Positions 9,958-17,399 of a stretch of 64,000 bases of DNA are shown here, one piece after another. A model generated the notes under the pieces. The model saw only the letters and a program-made list of their open reading frames with translations. It was not told the DNA's origin and made no database searches. The DNA comes from Lichenicola sp964658455 (GTDB lineage Bacteria; Pseudomonadota; Alphaproteobacteria; Acetobacterales; Acetobacteraceae). The stretch spans positions 1 to 64,000 of the forward strand of contig CAZZZA010000002.1 in the NCBI GenBank assembly GCA_964658455.1. Reading direction: 5' to 3'. Numbering within the stretch: position 1 is the stretch's first letter; the number at the start of each line of letters is the position of its first letter. A program made the translations under genes and the position numbers.

Positions 9958-10845
9958 ATGAAGCGCAAGGAGCCGGCGCCGCCGCGTCTGGGGCGTGGTC
10001 TGGCGGCCCTGCTCGGCGACAGCCAGCCCGATGCCGGGGCGCTGCGCGCGACCAGGGCCGCCGGCATCCATCCGGTGCCGGTCGAACTGCTCGAGGCCGG
10101 CCCGTTCCAGCCGAGGCAGACGATGCAGCCGGAGCCGCTGGAGGAGCTGGCGAGCTCGATCCGCGCCCGCGGCATCCTGCAGCCGATCCTGGCGCGGCCG
10201 CATCCCGGACAGCCGGGCCGCTACCAGATCATCGCCGGCGAGCGGCGCTGGCGCGCGGCGCAGATGGCCGGGCTGCACGAGGTCCCGGTCCATGTGCGCG
10301 ACCTGCCGGATGCCGACGCGATGGCGGCGTCGCTGGTCGAGAACCTGCAGCGCAGCGATCTCAACGCGATCGAGGAGGCGGAGGGGCTGCAGCGGCTGCT
10401 GGGCGAGTTCGCGATGACCCAGGAACAGCTGGCCGGCGCGGTCGGCAAGTCGCGCAGCCATGTCGCCAACACCATCCGGCTGCTGCACCTGCCGGAAGCG
10501 GTCCGGCACGAGGTCATCACCGGCGCGCTGACCGCCGGCCATGCCCGGGCGCTGATCAACCATCCCGACCCGGCGAAGGCGGCCCAGGCGGTGATCGCCA
10601 GACGCCTCTCGGTGCGCCAGACCGAACAGATGGTGCAGAGCCAGGCCAGCGCCGCCACCGTCGCCGGCACGCCTGCCGTCGCGGCGGCGCGTCGCGATCC
10701 GGAACTCGCCGCCCTGGAACGGCGGCTGCGCGAGACGCTCGGCGTCCGGGTGGATCTGCAGTTCAACGGCCGCGGCGGCCAGCTCCGGCTGTACTACGAG
10801 TCGCTCGACCAGCTCGACGGGCTGCTGGCGCTGCTCAACCCCTGA
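9958..10845 (+). CDS. parB: Chromosome partitioning protein ParB
   Basis: CTP-dependent DNA clamp that loads at parS sites near the origin. It begins with the family N-terminus (PRLGRGLAALLGD). The CTP-binding box GERRWRAAQMAG is near residue 90. A helix-turn-helix follows (TQEQLAGAVGKSRSHVANTIRLL), and a C-terminal dimerisation segment ends the protein at 295 residues. It lies two bases after parA. I found no good parS consensus in the window, so the sites must lie elsewhere or diverge. Confidence 0.95.
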   Translation: MKRKEPAPPRLGRGLAALLGDSQPDAGALRATRAAGIHPVPVELLEAGPFQPRQTMQPEPLEELASSIRARGILQPILARPHPGQPGRYQIIAGERRWRAAQMAGLHEVPVHVRDLPDADAMAASLVENLQRSDLNAIEEAEGLQRLLGEFAMTQEQLAGAVGKSRSHVANTIRLLHLPEAVRHEVITGALTAGHARALINHPDPAKAAQAVIARRLSVRQTEQMVQSQASAATVAGTPAVAAARRDPELAALERRLRETLGVRVDLQFNGRGGQLRLYYESLDQLDGLLALLNP

Positions 10846-10862
10846 ATTCCGGCCGACGCCCC

Positions 10863-10892
10863 TTGCCCCCGCGCGACCAGCGCTGCTATAGC
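10863..10892 (+). promoter_or_regulatory. Promoter of tRNA-Lys
   Basis: TTGCCC (10863-10868) and TATAGC (10887-10892), spaced by 18 bp, lie about 35 bp before the tRNA in the gap after parB. Confidence 0.5.
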
Positions 10893-10927
10893 GCCGTCAC
10901 CGTGCAGGGCCCCCCAGGCCCGAGGAC

Positions 10928-11003
<76 letters not shown>

Positions 11004-11045
11004 TGGTTCTCCAAGATCCGGCGCTCGCATCCATGATCCCGGTTC

Positions 11046-11498
11046 TCAGAACGGCTGCACGATCGCCATGATCACGATCACCAGCATCAGCAGCGTCGGC
11101 ACCTCGTTCGCCATCCGGTAGAAGCGGTGCGGGCGGGTGTTGCGGTCGTGCAGGAAGTCCTTGCGCCAGCGTGCGCAGGCGCCGTGGAAGCCGATCATCG
11201 CCAGCACCGAGACGAGCTTGGTCCACCACCAGCCGGCATGCCAGTCCACCGCCCCCGGCGTCAGGATCAGCAGCACGCCGAAGCCCAGCGCGGCGAGCAT
11301 CGCCGGGGTGGTGATCTGGCGCAGCAGCTTGCGCTCCATCACCTTGAAACCCTCGCTCTGCGCCGAGCCGGGTGCCGCGGCGCAGTGATAGACGAACAGC
11401 CGCGGCAGGTAGAACAGCCCGGCCATCCAGGCGATCACCGCGATCACGTGGAAGGCCTTCTCCCACAGCAGCCAGGGCGCCAGCGCGGCGACGGTCAT
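11046..11498 (-). CDS. hemJ: Protoporphyrinogen IX oxidase HemJ
   Basis: Small membrane protein that oxidises protoporphyrinogen IX to protoporphyrin IX, the penultimate step of haem synthesis in many alphaproteobacteria. At 150 residues with four hydrophobic segments it matches the HemJ (former UPF0093) family. The conserved N-terminal histidine lies in WEKAFHVIAVIAWMAG, and the R(x)YRMANEVPTLLM motif is near the C-terminus. The ATG at 11498 overlaps the hemE stop by 4 bp, placing both in one operon of the same pathway. Confidence 0.92.
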   Translation of the reverse strand: MTVAALAPWLLWEKAFHVIAVIAWMAGLFYLPRLFVYHCAAAPGSAQSEGFKVMERKLLRQITTPAMLAALGFGVLLILTPGAVDWHAGWWWTKLVSVLAMIGFHGACARWRKDFLHDRNTRPHRFYRMANEVPTLLMLVIVIMAIVQPF

Positions 11499-12559
11499 AC
11501 CCGACGCACCGCATCGACCAGCTGGCCGACATGCTCCGGCGGGGTCTGCGGCAGCACCCCGTGGCCGAGATTGAACACGTGCGGCCGATCCCGCATCGAA
11601 TCCCGGATCGCCTGCGCCTGCGCCGTCAGCGTGTCGCCGCCGGCCAGGAGGCAGAGCGGATCGAGATTGCCCTGCAGCGCCACCGTGTCCGGCACCAGGG
11701 CGGCGGCCATCGACAGGTCGGCGGCGGTGTCCAGTGCCATCGCATCGACCGCGGTCTCCTGCGCGTAGCGCCCGACCATCAGGCCGCCGAGACGGGGGAA
11801 GCCGACGATCGGCACGCCGGGATGGCGCTGCCTGATCATGTCGACGATGCGTCGGCTCGGCGCGATCACGTGCCGGGCGAACTGCGGCGGCGGCAACAGC
11901 CCGGCCCAGCTGTCGAACAGCATCACCGCCTCGGCGCCGGCATCGATCTGATCGCACAGCATCGCCGCGGTGCTTCGGGTCAGCAGGTCGATCAGCCGGT
12001 CGAACAGGTCGGGCTCGGCATAGGCCATCCGCCTGACCTCGGCGAACTCCTTCGAGCCGCCGCCCTCGACCATGTAGCAAGCGACGGTGAAGGGCGAGCC
12101 GGCGAAGCCGATCAGGGTGGTGGCGCCGGGCCGGGCGGCGCCGAGCACCGCCGGATCGTCCGGGCTGTCGAACGACCGCCGCAGCCGCCGCAACGTCTCC
12201 ATCACCGGGGCGGTCGCCTCGGCCACCCGGTCCGGCCGCAGCCGGTCCAGGTCGGCGGCGGTGCGGATCGGCTCGAGCACCGGACCGACATTCTCCACGA
12301 AGCGCAGCGGCTGGCCCATCGCCCAGGGCAGGATCAGGATGTCGCTGAACAGGATCGCGCCATCCATCGCATAGCGGCGGATCGGCTGCAGGGTGATCTC
12401 TGTGGCGATGTCCGGCGTCATGCAGCGGGTGATGAAGTCCGCCTGCGAGCGGAGCGCACGGAACTCGGGCAGGTAGCGCCCGGCCTGGCGCATCAGCCAG
12501 ATCGGCGGCGGCCAGACCGGCTCGCCATGCAGCACACGCAGCAGCTTTTTCTCGGTCAT
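11495..12559 (-). CDS. hemE: Uroporphyrinogen decarboxylase
   Basis: Decarboxylates the four acetate side chains of uroporphyrinogen III to give coproporphyrinogen III. At 354 residues it is normal length. The N-terminal signature WLMRQAGRYLPE is near residue 22, and the second signature region (GFAGSPFTVACYMVEGGGSKEF, split here by description) is near residue 140. It is the first gene of hemE-hemJ and is transcribed leftward out of the candidate origin region, as hemE is in Caulobacter. Confidence 0.96.
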   Translation of the reverse strand: MTEKKLLRVLHGEPVWPPPIWLMRQAGRYLPEFRALRSQADFITRCMTPDIATEITLQPIRRYAMDGAILFSDILILPWAMGQPLRFVENVGPVLEPIRTAADLDRLRPDRVAEATAPVMETLRRLRRSFDSPDDPAVLGAARPGATTLIGFAGSPFTVACYMVEGGGSKEFAEVRRMAYAEPDLFDRLIDLLTRSTAAMLCDQIDAGAEAVMLFDSWAGLLPPPQFARHVIAPSRRIVDMIRQRHPGVPIVGFPRLGGLMVGRYAQETAVDAMALDTAADLSMAAALVPDTVALQGNLDPLCLLAGGDTLTAQAQAIRDSMRDRPHVFNLGHGVLPQTPPEHVGQLVDAVRRV

Positions 12560-12867
12560 GCCCCGATCCGTCCGACTATGACCAAGGTCTAATCATGAAA
12601 GAAGAAGAAGAAAATGGCGGGAGTCTTAAGAGGGCCTGTGGATGTCGGGGTACCCGGATCGCCGGAAATGTACCCCGGTTTGCCCACAGCGCGGGCCGCG
12701 TGCAACGTCCTGTTCCGGCGCGGTTTTCGCGACTTGTCCAGATTCCGGCCGCCCGGCGCTGTGTACAACTCCAGCCCTGCCGGCTGTGTACCGTTCATCC
12801 CCAGGACTCGGTACTGCCGGCATCCTGGGCCGATTCCACTCCCGTGTACCCCAGGACTCCCGCACCC
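12560..12867. other. Candidate chromosomal replication origin between hemE and maf
   Basis: This 308-bp gap has no gene and separates divergent hemE and maf. Five strings match the DnaA box TTATCCACA at 7 of 9 positions: 12637-12645 (complement strand), 12680-12688, 12734-12742, 12760-12768 (complement) and 12795-12803. The hemE-proximal 55 bp are A-rich, including a (GAA)n run at 12599-12612, and could act as an unwinding element. Six GTAC-centred motifs and a repeated CCCCAGGACTC also occur. In Caulobacter and Rickettsia the origin lies next to hemE, and mnmE, mnmG, rsmG, parA and parB are typical origin neighbours. Experimental or skew evidence is lacking. Confidence 0.5.
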
Positions 12868-13476
12868 ATGACCACGCCGCTGCAGACCGCGACTCCGACG
12901 CTCATCCTGGCCAGCGCCTCCACGGCGCGCCTGGCGCTGCTGCGCGCTGCCGGCCTGCGGGTGACCGCCAGGCCCTCGATGCTCGACGAGCGGGCGATCA
13001 AGCAGGCGACGGCCGATGCGGGCGAGGCGGCGCTGCTTCTGGCCGACGCCAAGGCAGCCAGCCTGGACGCGATCGCGCCGGACGCGCTGATCCTCGGCGC
13101 CGACCAGATCCTGACCTGCGACGGACGGCGGTTCGACAAGCCGTCCGACCGCGCCGAGGCGGCGGCGCACCTGCGCGCGCTGCGCGGCCGCACCCATACG
13201 CTGCAGACCGCGCTGGTCTGCCGCCGAGGCGGCCGCGCCGTCTGGCGCCACCTCGCCACCCCCAGCCTGTCGATGCGGCCGGTCTCCGATCGCTTCATCG
13301 ACAGCTACCTGGCGCTGGAGGGCGACCGGGTGCTCTCGAGCGTCGGCGCCTACCGGCTGGAAGGGCCCGGCGCGCTGCTGTTCGAGGCGGTGGACGGCGA
13401 ACATGCCGCCATACTCGGGCTGCCGATGCTGGCGCTGCTGGGCTTCCTGCGCGGCCAAGGCGTGCTGCTGGCCTGA
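12868..13476 (+). CDS. maf: Maf-family nucleotide pyrophosphatase
   Basis: House-cleaning pyrophosphatase acting on non-canonical or UTP/dTTP-type nucleotides; the family is also linked to septum inhibition. At 202 residues it begins with the Maf signature (LASASTARLALLRAAG), and the catalytic aspartate lies in LGADQIL near residue 75. The start at 12868 gives MTTPLQTATPTLILASAS. No good Shine-Dalgarno is visible. The long in-frame extension upstream is the origin candidate, not coding sequence. The exact nucleotide preference cannot be read. Confidence 0.92.
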   Translation: MTTPLQTATPTLILASASTARLALLRAAGLRVTARPSMLDERAIKQATADAGEAALLLADAKAASLDAIAPDALILGADQILTCDGRRFDKPSDRAEAAAHLRALRGRTHTLQTALVCRRGGRAVWRHLATPSLSMRPVSDRFIDSYLALEGDRVLSSVGAYRLEGPGALLFEAVDGEHAAILGLPMLALLGFLRGQGVLLA

Positions 13477-13486
13477 CCGCGCGCTC

Positions 13487-13515
13487 TTGCCACCCGGTCA
13501 ACGCACGGCTATATG
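13487..13515 (+). promoter_or_regulatory. Promoter of tRNA-Ala
   Basis: TTGCCA (13487-13492) and TATATG (13510-13515) with a 17-bp spacer, 16 bp before the tRNA. Confidence 0.6.
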
Positions 13516-13531
13516 CGCGCCACCCGAAGAC

Positions 13532-13607
13532 GGGGCCGTAGCTCAGTTGGTAGAGCGCCTGAATGGCATTCAGGAGGTCAGGGGTTCGATTCCCCTCGGC
13601 TCCACCA
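13532..13607 (+). tRNA. tRNA-Ala (anticodon GGC), CCA encoded
   Basis: Acceptor stem GGGGCCG / CGGCTCC (one G-T pair), D-arm AGCTCAGTTGGTAGAGC, anticodon stem CTGAA / TTCAG around TGGCA (anticodon GGC), T-arm GGGGTTCGATTCCCC, then ACCA encoded in the genome. Confidence 0.97.
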
Positions 13608-13619
13608 GGCCGGACGACC

Positions 13620-13634
13620 GGGCAGAAAATGCCG
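13620..13634. promoter_or_regulatory. FlbD/ftr-type inverted repeat before fliF
   Basis: GGGCA-GAAAA-TGCCG is an inverted repeat with GGCA / TGCC arms and a 5-bp spacer. It resembles the CGGCA-N5-TGCCG repeats between fliK and flgE in this same window. In Caulobacter FlbD binds ftr elements and represses fliF through one; the assignment here is by analogy. Confidence 0.45.
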
Positions 13635-13639
13635 CCCGG

Positions 13640-13654
13640 TTAACGTCGCCTTAG
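13640..13654 (+). promoter_or_regulatory. CtrA-type box before fliF
   Basis: TTAA-CGTCGCC-TTAG matches the CtrA consensus TTAA-N7-TTAA at 7 of 8 fixed positions. It lies 88 bp before fliF and 5 bp from the ftr-type repeat. The same TTAA-N7-TTAG form occurs before flgK. Confidence 0.55.
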
Positions 13655-13706
13655 CATCTCCCTGACATTCTCGCCGCGACGGCATGGTGCCGCGCCGAGG
13701 ATACAG

Positions 13707-13745
13707 ATGATGGCCCGGACCCTGCGCCGCGATCCCTGCCGATGA
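13707..13745 (+). CDS. Possible 12-residue leader peptide coupled to fliF
   Basis: ATG at 13707 opens a 12-codon frame (MMARTLRRDPCR) whose TGA overlaps the fliF ATG in an ATGA junction. It has a good GAGGA Shine-Dalgarno 6 nt upstream, whereas fliF itself has none. It could deliver ribosomes to fliF by translational coupling, as the other junctions of this operon do. It may instead be only a translation-initiation device, or chance. Confidence 0.35.
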   Translation: MMARTLRRDPCR

Positions 13746-15391
13746 AGCCGCTGCTCGACGGGTTGCGCGCGCTCGGTGTCGCCAAGCTCGCGGCCATGGG
13801 GGTGGTCGGGGTCGGCATCCTGGCGATGCTGGGCGTGCTGGTGTCGCAGAGCGGCAGCCACCCGCAGATGGCGCTGCTCTATGGCGATCTCGACCTGCGC
13901 GAGGCCGGCCAGATGGCCGAGCAGCTCGACAAGGCGCATATCCCGCACGCGCTGGCCGGCCAGGACGACCGGCTGATGGTGCCGGTCGACCAGGTCGCCA
14001 CCGCACGGCTGCTGCTCGCCAAGGCCGGCATGCCGTCGGGCGGGTCGGTCGGCTACGAGATCTTCGACCGTGGCGACAACCTGACCGCCACCCAGTTCGA
14101 GCAGACCATCAACCAGACCCGTGCCCTGGAAGGCGAGCTGTCGCGCTCGGTGCGGCTGATCAGCGGCGTGCGCGCGGCGCGCATCCACCTGGTGCTGCCG
14201 CATCGTGAGCCGTTCGCCACCGAGCAGGTCCCGGCGCAGGCCAGCGTGCTGCTGTCGATGTCCGGCGGCACCCGCATGGATGCAGAGGGCGTGCAGGCTG
14301 TCGTCAACCTCGTCGCCGCGGCGGTACCGGGCCTGCGGGCGCAGAACATCGCCATCATCGACAACCACGGCACCGTGCTGGCCCGCGCCGGCAGCCCGTC
14401 CGGACCGGACAGCCCGCTCGCCACCGTCGACGAGCAGCGTCGCGCCACCGAACTGCGTCTCGCCCGCGCGGTCGAGGAGATGCTCGAGCCCTCGCTCGGC
14501 GCCGACCATGTGCGCGCCGAGGCCGCGGTCAGCATGAACACCGACCAGGTGCGCGAGACCAGCGAGACCTATGATCCCGGCCAGCAGGTGCTGCGCAGCC
14601 AGCAGACGGTGAGCGACAAGAACCGCAACACCGAAGCCGAGACCAACACCTCGGTGCAGAACAACCTGCCCAACGCGCCGGCGGCGCAGACTCCCGCCGG
14701 CAGCCAGCAGGATCGCCAGGAGGAGACCAACAATTACGAGATCGGCAAGGTCGTGCGCACGCTGGTGCAGGATCAGCCGCGACTGGCCCGGATCAGCCTC
14801 GCCGTCATGGTCGACGGCATCGTCGCCAAGGCCGCGGACGGCAAGCCGAGCTGGCAGCCGCGCGGCAAGGACGAACTCGATCGCATCGCGACCCTGGTCA
14901 AGAGCGCGATCGGCTACGACGAGAAGCGCGGCGACACCGTCAGCGTGGTGTCGATGCCGTTCACCGAGCACGCGGTCGACGCGCCGGTGGCGCAGGCCGG
15001 GTGGTTCGGGCTGAAGCCCGACCATATCGACCTCGCCCATGTCGGCCAATCCGTGATGCTCGGCCTGTTCATGCTGGCGGCGCTGCTGTTCGTGGTCCGG
15101 CCGATGGTCAACCGTCTGACCGAGGCGGCCCCGGCGCGGCCGGATACCGCCTCGCTGCTCGCAGGACCAGGCGCGGTCGCGCGTCCCGCCCTGGCCGGTC
15201 CGCCGGGCACGGCGCTGGTGGCGCTCGACCAGCTCGCGGCACCCGCCGAGGAGGACATGGTCACCGTCACCAACGTCAACGGCCGCCTCCGCGCGGCGTC
15301 GCTTCGCCAGATCGTGACCCTGGTGAACCAGCATCCAGAGGAGAGCCTCAACATCCTCCGTGGCTGGCTCGCGAAGGAGGCAAGCCAATGA
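13742..15391 (+). CDS. fliF: Flagellar MS-ring protein FliF
   Basis: Forms the membrane-embedded MS ring on which the flagellar motor and export gate are built. At 549 residues it is normal length. The N-terminal membrane span is near residues 10-30, followed by the YscJ-like ring-building domains (RTRALEGELSRSV, RVHLVLP-type motif as RIHLVLPHREPF). The second span is near residues 435-455 (MLGLFMLAALLFVV). The C-terminal FliG-binding tail is QIVTLVNQHPEESLNILRGWL. First large gene of the fliF-fliG-fliH-fliN-flbD-flhA-flhF-flhG run; its stop overlaps fliG by 4 bp. Confidence 0.95.
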   Translation: MKPLLDGLRALGVAKLAAMGVVGVGILAMLGVLVSQSGSHPQMALLYGDLDLREAGQMAEQLDKAHIPHALAGQDDRLMVPVDQVATARLLLAKAGMPSGGSVGYEIFDRGDNLTATQFEQTINQTRALEGELSRSVRLISGVRAARIHLVLPHREPFATEQVPAQASVLLSMSGGTRMDAEGVQAVVNLVAAAVPGLRAQNIAIIDNHGTVLARAGSPSGPDSPLATVDEQRRATELRLARAVEEMLEPSLGADHVRAEAAVSMNTDQVRETSETYDPGQQVLRSQQTVSDKNRNTEAETNTSVQNNLPNAPAAQTPAGSQQDRQEETNNYEIGKVVRTLVQDQPRLARISLAVMVDGIVAKAADGKPSWQPRGKDELDRIATLVKSAIGYDEKRGDTVSVVSMPFTEHAVDAPVAQAGWFGLKPDHIDLAHVGQSVMLGLFMLAALLFVVRPMVNRLTEAAPARPDTASLLAGPGAVARPALAGPPGTALVALDQLAAPAEEDMVTVTNVNGRLRAASLRQIVTLVNQHPEESLNILRGWLAKEASQ

Positions 15392-16389
15392 CCGTCAGAC
15401 CGCTTCCCGGCATGCAGCGCGCCGCGATCTTCATGCTGGCCCTGGGCGAGGAACAATGCGCGCAGCTGTTCTCGATGATGCACGAGGAGGAGATCAAGGA
15501 CATCTCGCTGGCGATGTCGCAGCTCGGCAGCGTCTCCGCCGAATCGGTCGAGAGCGTATGCTCCGATTTCTCGCAGAGCATCACGTCGGCCGGCATGCTG
15601 GTCGGCAGCTTCGACAGCACCGAACGGCTGTTGCAGAAGTCGCTGTCCCGGGAACGTGCGGCGCAGATCATGGAAGAGATCCGCGGTCCGGCCGGCCGGA
15701 CCATGTGGGACAAGCTCGGCAACGTCAACGAAGCCGTGCTCGCCAACTACCTCAAGAACGAATACCCGCAGACCGTGGCTGTCGTTCTGGGAAAGGTCCG
15801 TCCGGGCCACGCCGCGCGCGTGCTCAGCCTCCTGCCCGACAGCTTCGCGATGGAAGTGGTGATGCGCATGCTGCGCATGGAGAGCGTGCAGAAGGACGTC
15901 CTCGACAGCGTCGAGAAGACCCTGCGCTCGGAATTCATGTCCAACTTGGCGCGAAGCACCCGGCGCGACAGTCACGAGCTGATCGCCGAGATCTTCAACA
16001 ATCTCGATCGCCAGGTCGAGACCCGCTTCATGTCGGCGCTCGAGGAGCGCAACCGCGAGGCCGCGGAACGGGTGAAATCGCTCATGTTCACCTTCGACGA
16101 CCTCGCGCGTCTGACGCCGGACGCCGTATCCACGCTGATGCGCGCGGTCGAGAAGGAGAAACTGCCGATCGCGCTGAAGGGCGCCTCCGAGGAAATCCGC
16201 AGCCTGTTCCTCGGCTGTCTCTCCGAACGCGCCGGCAAGCTGCTGCGCGACGACATCGCCGCCCTCGGCCCGGTTCGTCTGCGCGACGTGGAGGAGGCGC
16301 AGACACAGATCGTGCTGGTCGCCAAGGAGCTGGGCGCGCAGGGCGAGATCGAGCTCAATGAGCGCCAGGACGAGCAGATGATCGGCTGA
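15388..16389 (+). CDS. fliG: Flagellar motor switch protein FliG
   Basis: Rotor protein of the C-ring that contacts the stator and sets torque. At 333 residues it shows all three domains. The N-terminal FliF-binding part begins RAAIFMLALGEEQCAQLF. The middle domain has the EHPQT-like segment, here NEYPQTVAVVLGKVRPGHAARVL near residue 125. The C-terminal torque helix carries the charged residues (EKEKLPIALKGASEEIRSLFLGCLSERAGKLLRDDI, shown in part). It overlaps fliF and fliH. Confidence 0.95.
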   Translation: MTVRPLPGMQRAAIFMLALGEEQCAQLFSMMHEEEIKDISLAMSQLGSVSAESVESVCSDFSQSITSAGMLVGSFDSTERLLQKSLSRERAAQIMEEIRGPAGRTMWDKLGNVNEAVLANYLKNEYPQTVAVVLGKVRPGHAARVLSLLPDSFAMEVVMRMLRMESVQKDVLDSVEKTLRSEFMSNLARSTRRDSHELIAEIFNNLDRQVETRFMSALEERNREAAERVKSLMFTFDDLARLTPDAVSTLMRAVEKEKLPIALKGASEEIRSLFLGCLSERAGKLLRDDIAALGPVRLRDVEEAQTQIVLVAKELGAQGEIELNERQDEQMIG

Positions 16390-17078
16390 TGGCGAGCATG
16401 TCCTCCTTCCCCCACAGCCCGTCAGGCGTGCTCTACGCGGAAGATTTCGATCTGCCCGAGGAGCGGCGGCCGCCGCCGGCGAGCAAGCCGCCGCAGCCGG
16501 TGATCCTGGAGCCGACCTTCAGCCTGACCGACCTGAAGCACGCGACCGAGCGGGCGATCGCCGAGGGCCGGGCGCAGGAGCGTGTGGCTGCCGAGCAGGA
16601 GCGCGAAGCCCGCAAGACAGACGCCATCACGCTGATCGGCGCGCTGCTCCAGGATGCCGCGACGGAGAACGCCAGGATTGCCGAGGCCGGAGCGGCTGCG
16701 CTGGCAAGGACCGTGCTCGCCGCGGTGGCCGCGGTGCTGCCGGCCCTCGCGGCATCGCACGCGCTGGGCGAGGTCTCGGCGCTGGTCAGGCTGCTGCTGC
16801 CGGCGATGGAACGCGAGCCGGCGCTGGAGATACGCGTCAATCCGGCGCTGCTCGACCCGCTTCGTAACGAGTTGGCAACCGTCGCCGTGCCAGGATCGAT
16901 CCGGTTCGAATGGATCGGGGTGGAGGCGATGCAGGAAGGCGACGTCGCCGTGAAATGGCAGGACGGGATGATGCTGCGCGACACGAGCGCCTTGTGCGCC
17001 GACATCCTCGCCCTGCTGACCCGACCCGAGAGCGGACATCCCGACCGGTCCGCCAGTGAAAAGGACGCCTTGTCATGA
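16389..17078 (+). CDS. fliH: Flagellar assembly protein FliH-like
   Basis: Probable negative regulator of the export ATPase FliI, linking it to the C-ring. At 229 residues it has a proline-rich N-terminus, a central coiled-coil rich in Ala and Glu (residues about 50-110), and a C-terminal segment with VNPALLDPLRNELATV and VAVKWQDGMMLRD, as in FliH/YscL proteins. Identity rests mainly on position between fliG and fliN and on this pattern, because FliH is poorly conserved. It overlaps both neighbours by 1-4 bp. Confidence 0.8.
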   Translation: MASMSSFPHSPSGVLYAEDFDLPEERRPPPASKPPQPVILEPTFSLTDLKHATERAIAEGRAQERVAAEQEREARKTDAITLIGALLQDAATENARIAEAGAAALARTVLAAVAAVLPALAASHALGEVSALVRLLLPAMEREPALEIRVNPALLDPLRNELATVAVPGSIRFEWIGVEAMQEGDVAVKWQDGMMLRDTSALCADILALLTRPESGHPDRSASEKDALS

Positions 17079-17398
17079 CCACTGACCTGGAACTCGCCGA
17101 ACTCGCCGACAGCACCCTGGTTCCCGAGACCGGGCTGCCGCGCAATGCCCAGGATCTCGAGGCGGTCTACGACATCCCGGTCACGGTTAGCGCCGTCCTC
17201 GGCAAATCCACCATGCAGGTCAGCCAGCTTCTCAAACTGGGTCGCGGCGCGGTGGTCGAACTCGACCGCAAGCTCGGCGAGGCGATCGATATCTATGTCA
17301 ACAACCGGCTCATCGCCCGCGGCGAGGTCGTGATGGTCGACGACAACCGGCTCGGCGTCACCATGACCGAGATCATCAAGTCCGAGCGTGGCTTCTGA
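17075..17398 (+). CDS. fliN: Flagellar motor switch protein FliN
   Basis: C-ring component that forms the base of the switch complex. At 107 residues it consists of a short acidic N-terminus and one SpoA/FliN domain (DIPVTVSAVLGKSTMQV ... GRGAVVELDRKLGEAIDIYVNNRLIARGEVVMVDDN, quoted in part), with the family ending RLGVTMTEII. Its start overlaps the fliH stop (ATGA). FliM is not in the window. Confidence 0.95.
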   Translation: MTTDLELAELADSTLVPETGLPRNAQDLEAVYDIPVTVSAVLGKSTMQVSQLLKLGRGAVVELDRKLGEAIDIYVNNRLIARGEVVMVDDNRLGVTMTEIIKSERGF

Positions 17399-17399
17399 G

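Noticed and set aside
11440..11460. CACGTG sites as possible parS, the best being inside hemJ
   Set aside because: The best candidate matches the parS consensus TGTTTCACGTGAAACA only in the core and part of one arm; other CACGTG sites are worse. No parS is claimed.
11372..12592. 406-codon open frame on the plus strand opposite hemE and hemJ
   Set aside because: Arg/Gly/Gln-rich product with no fold signature, antisense to two clear haem genes; a typical shadow frame of GC-rich coding DNA.
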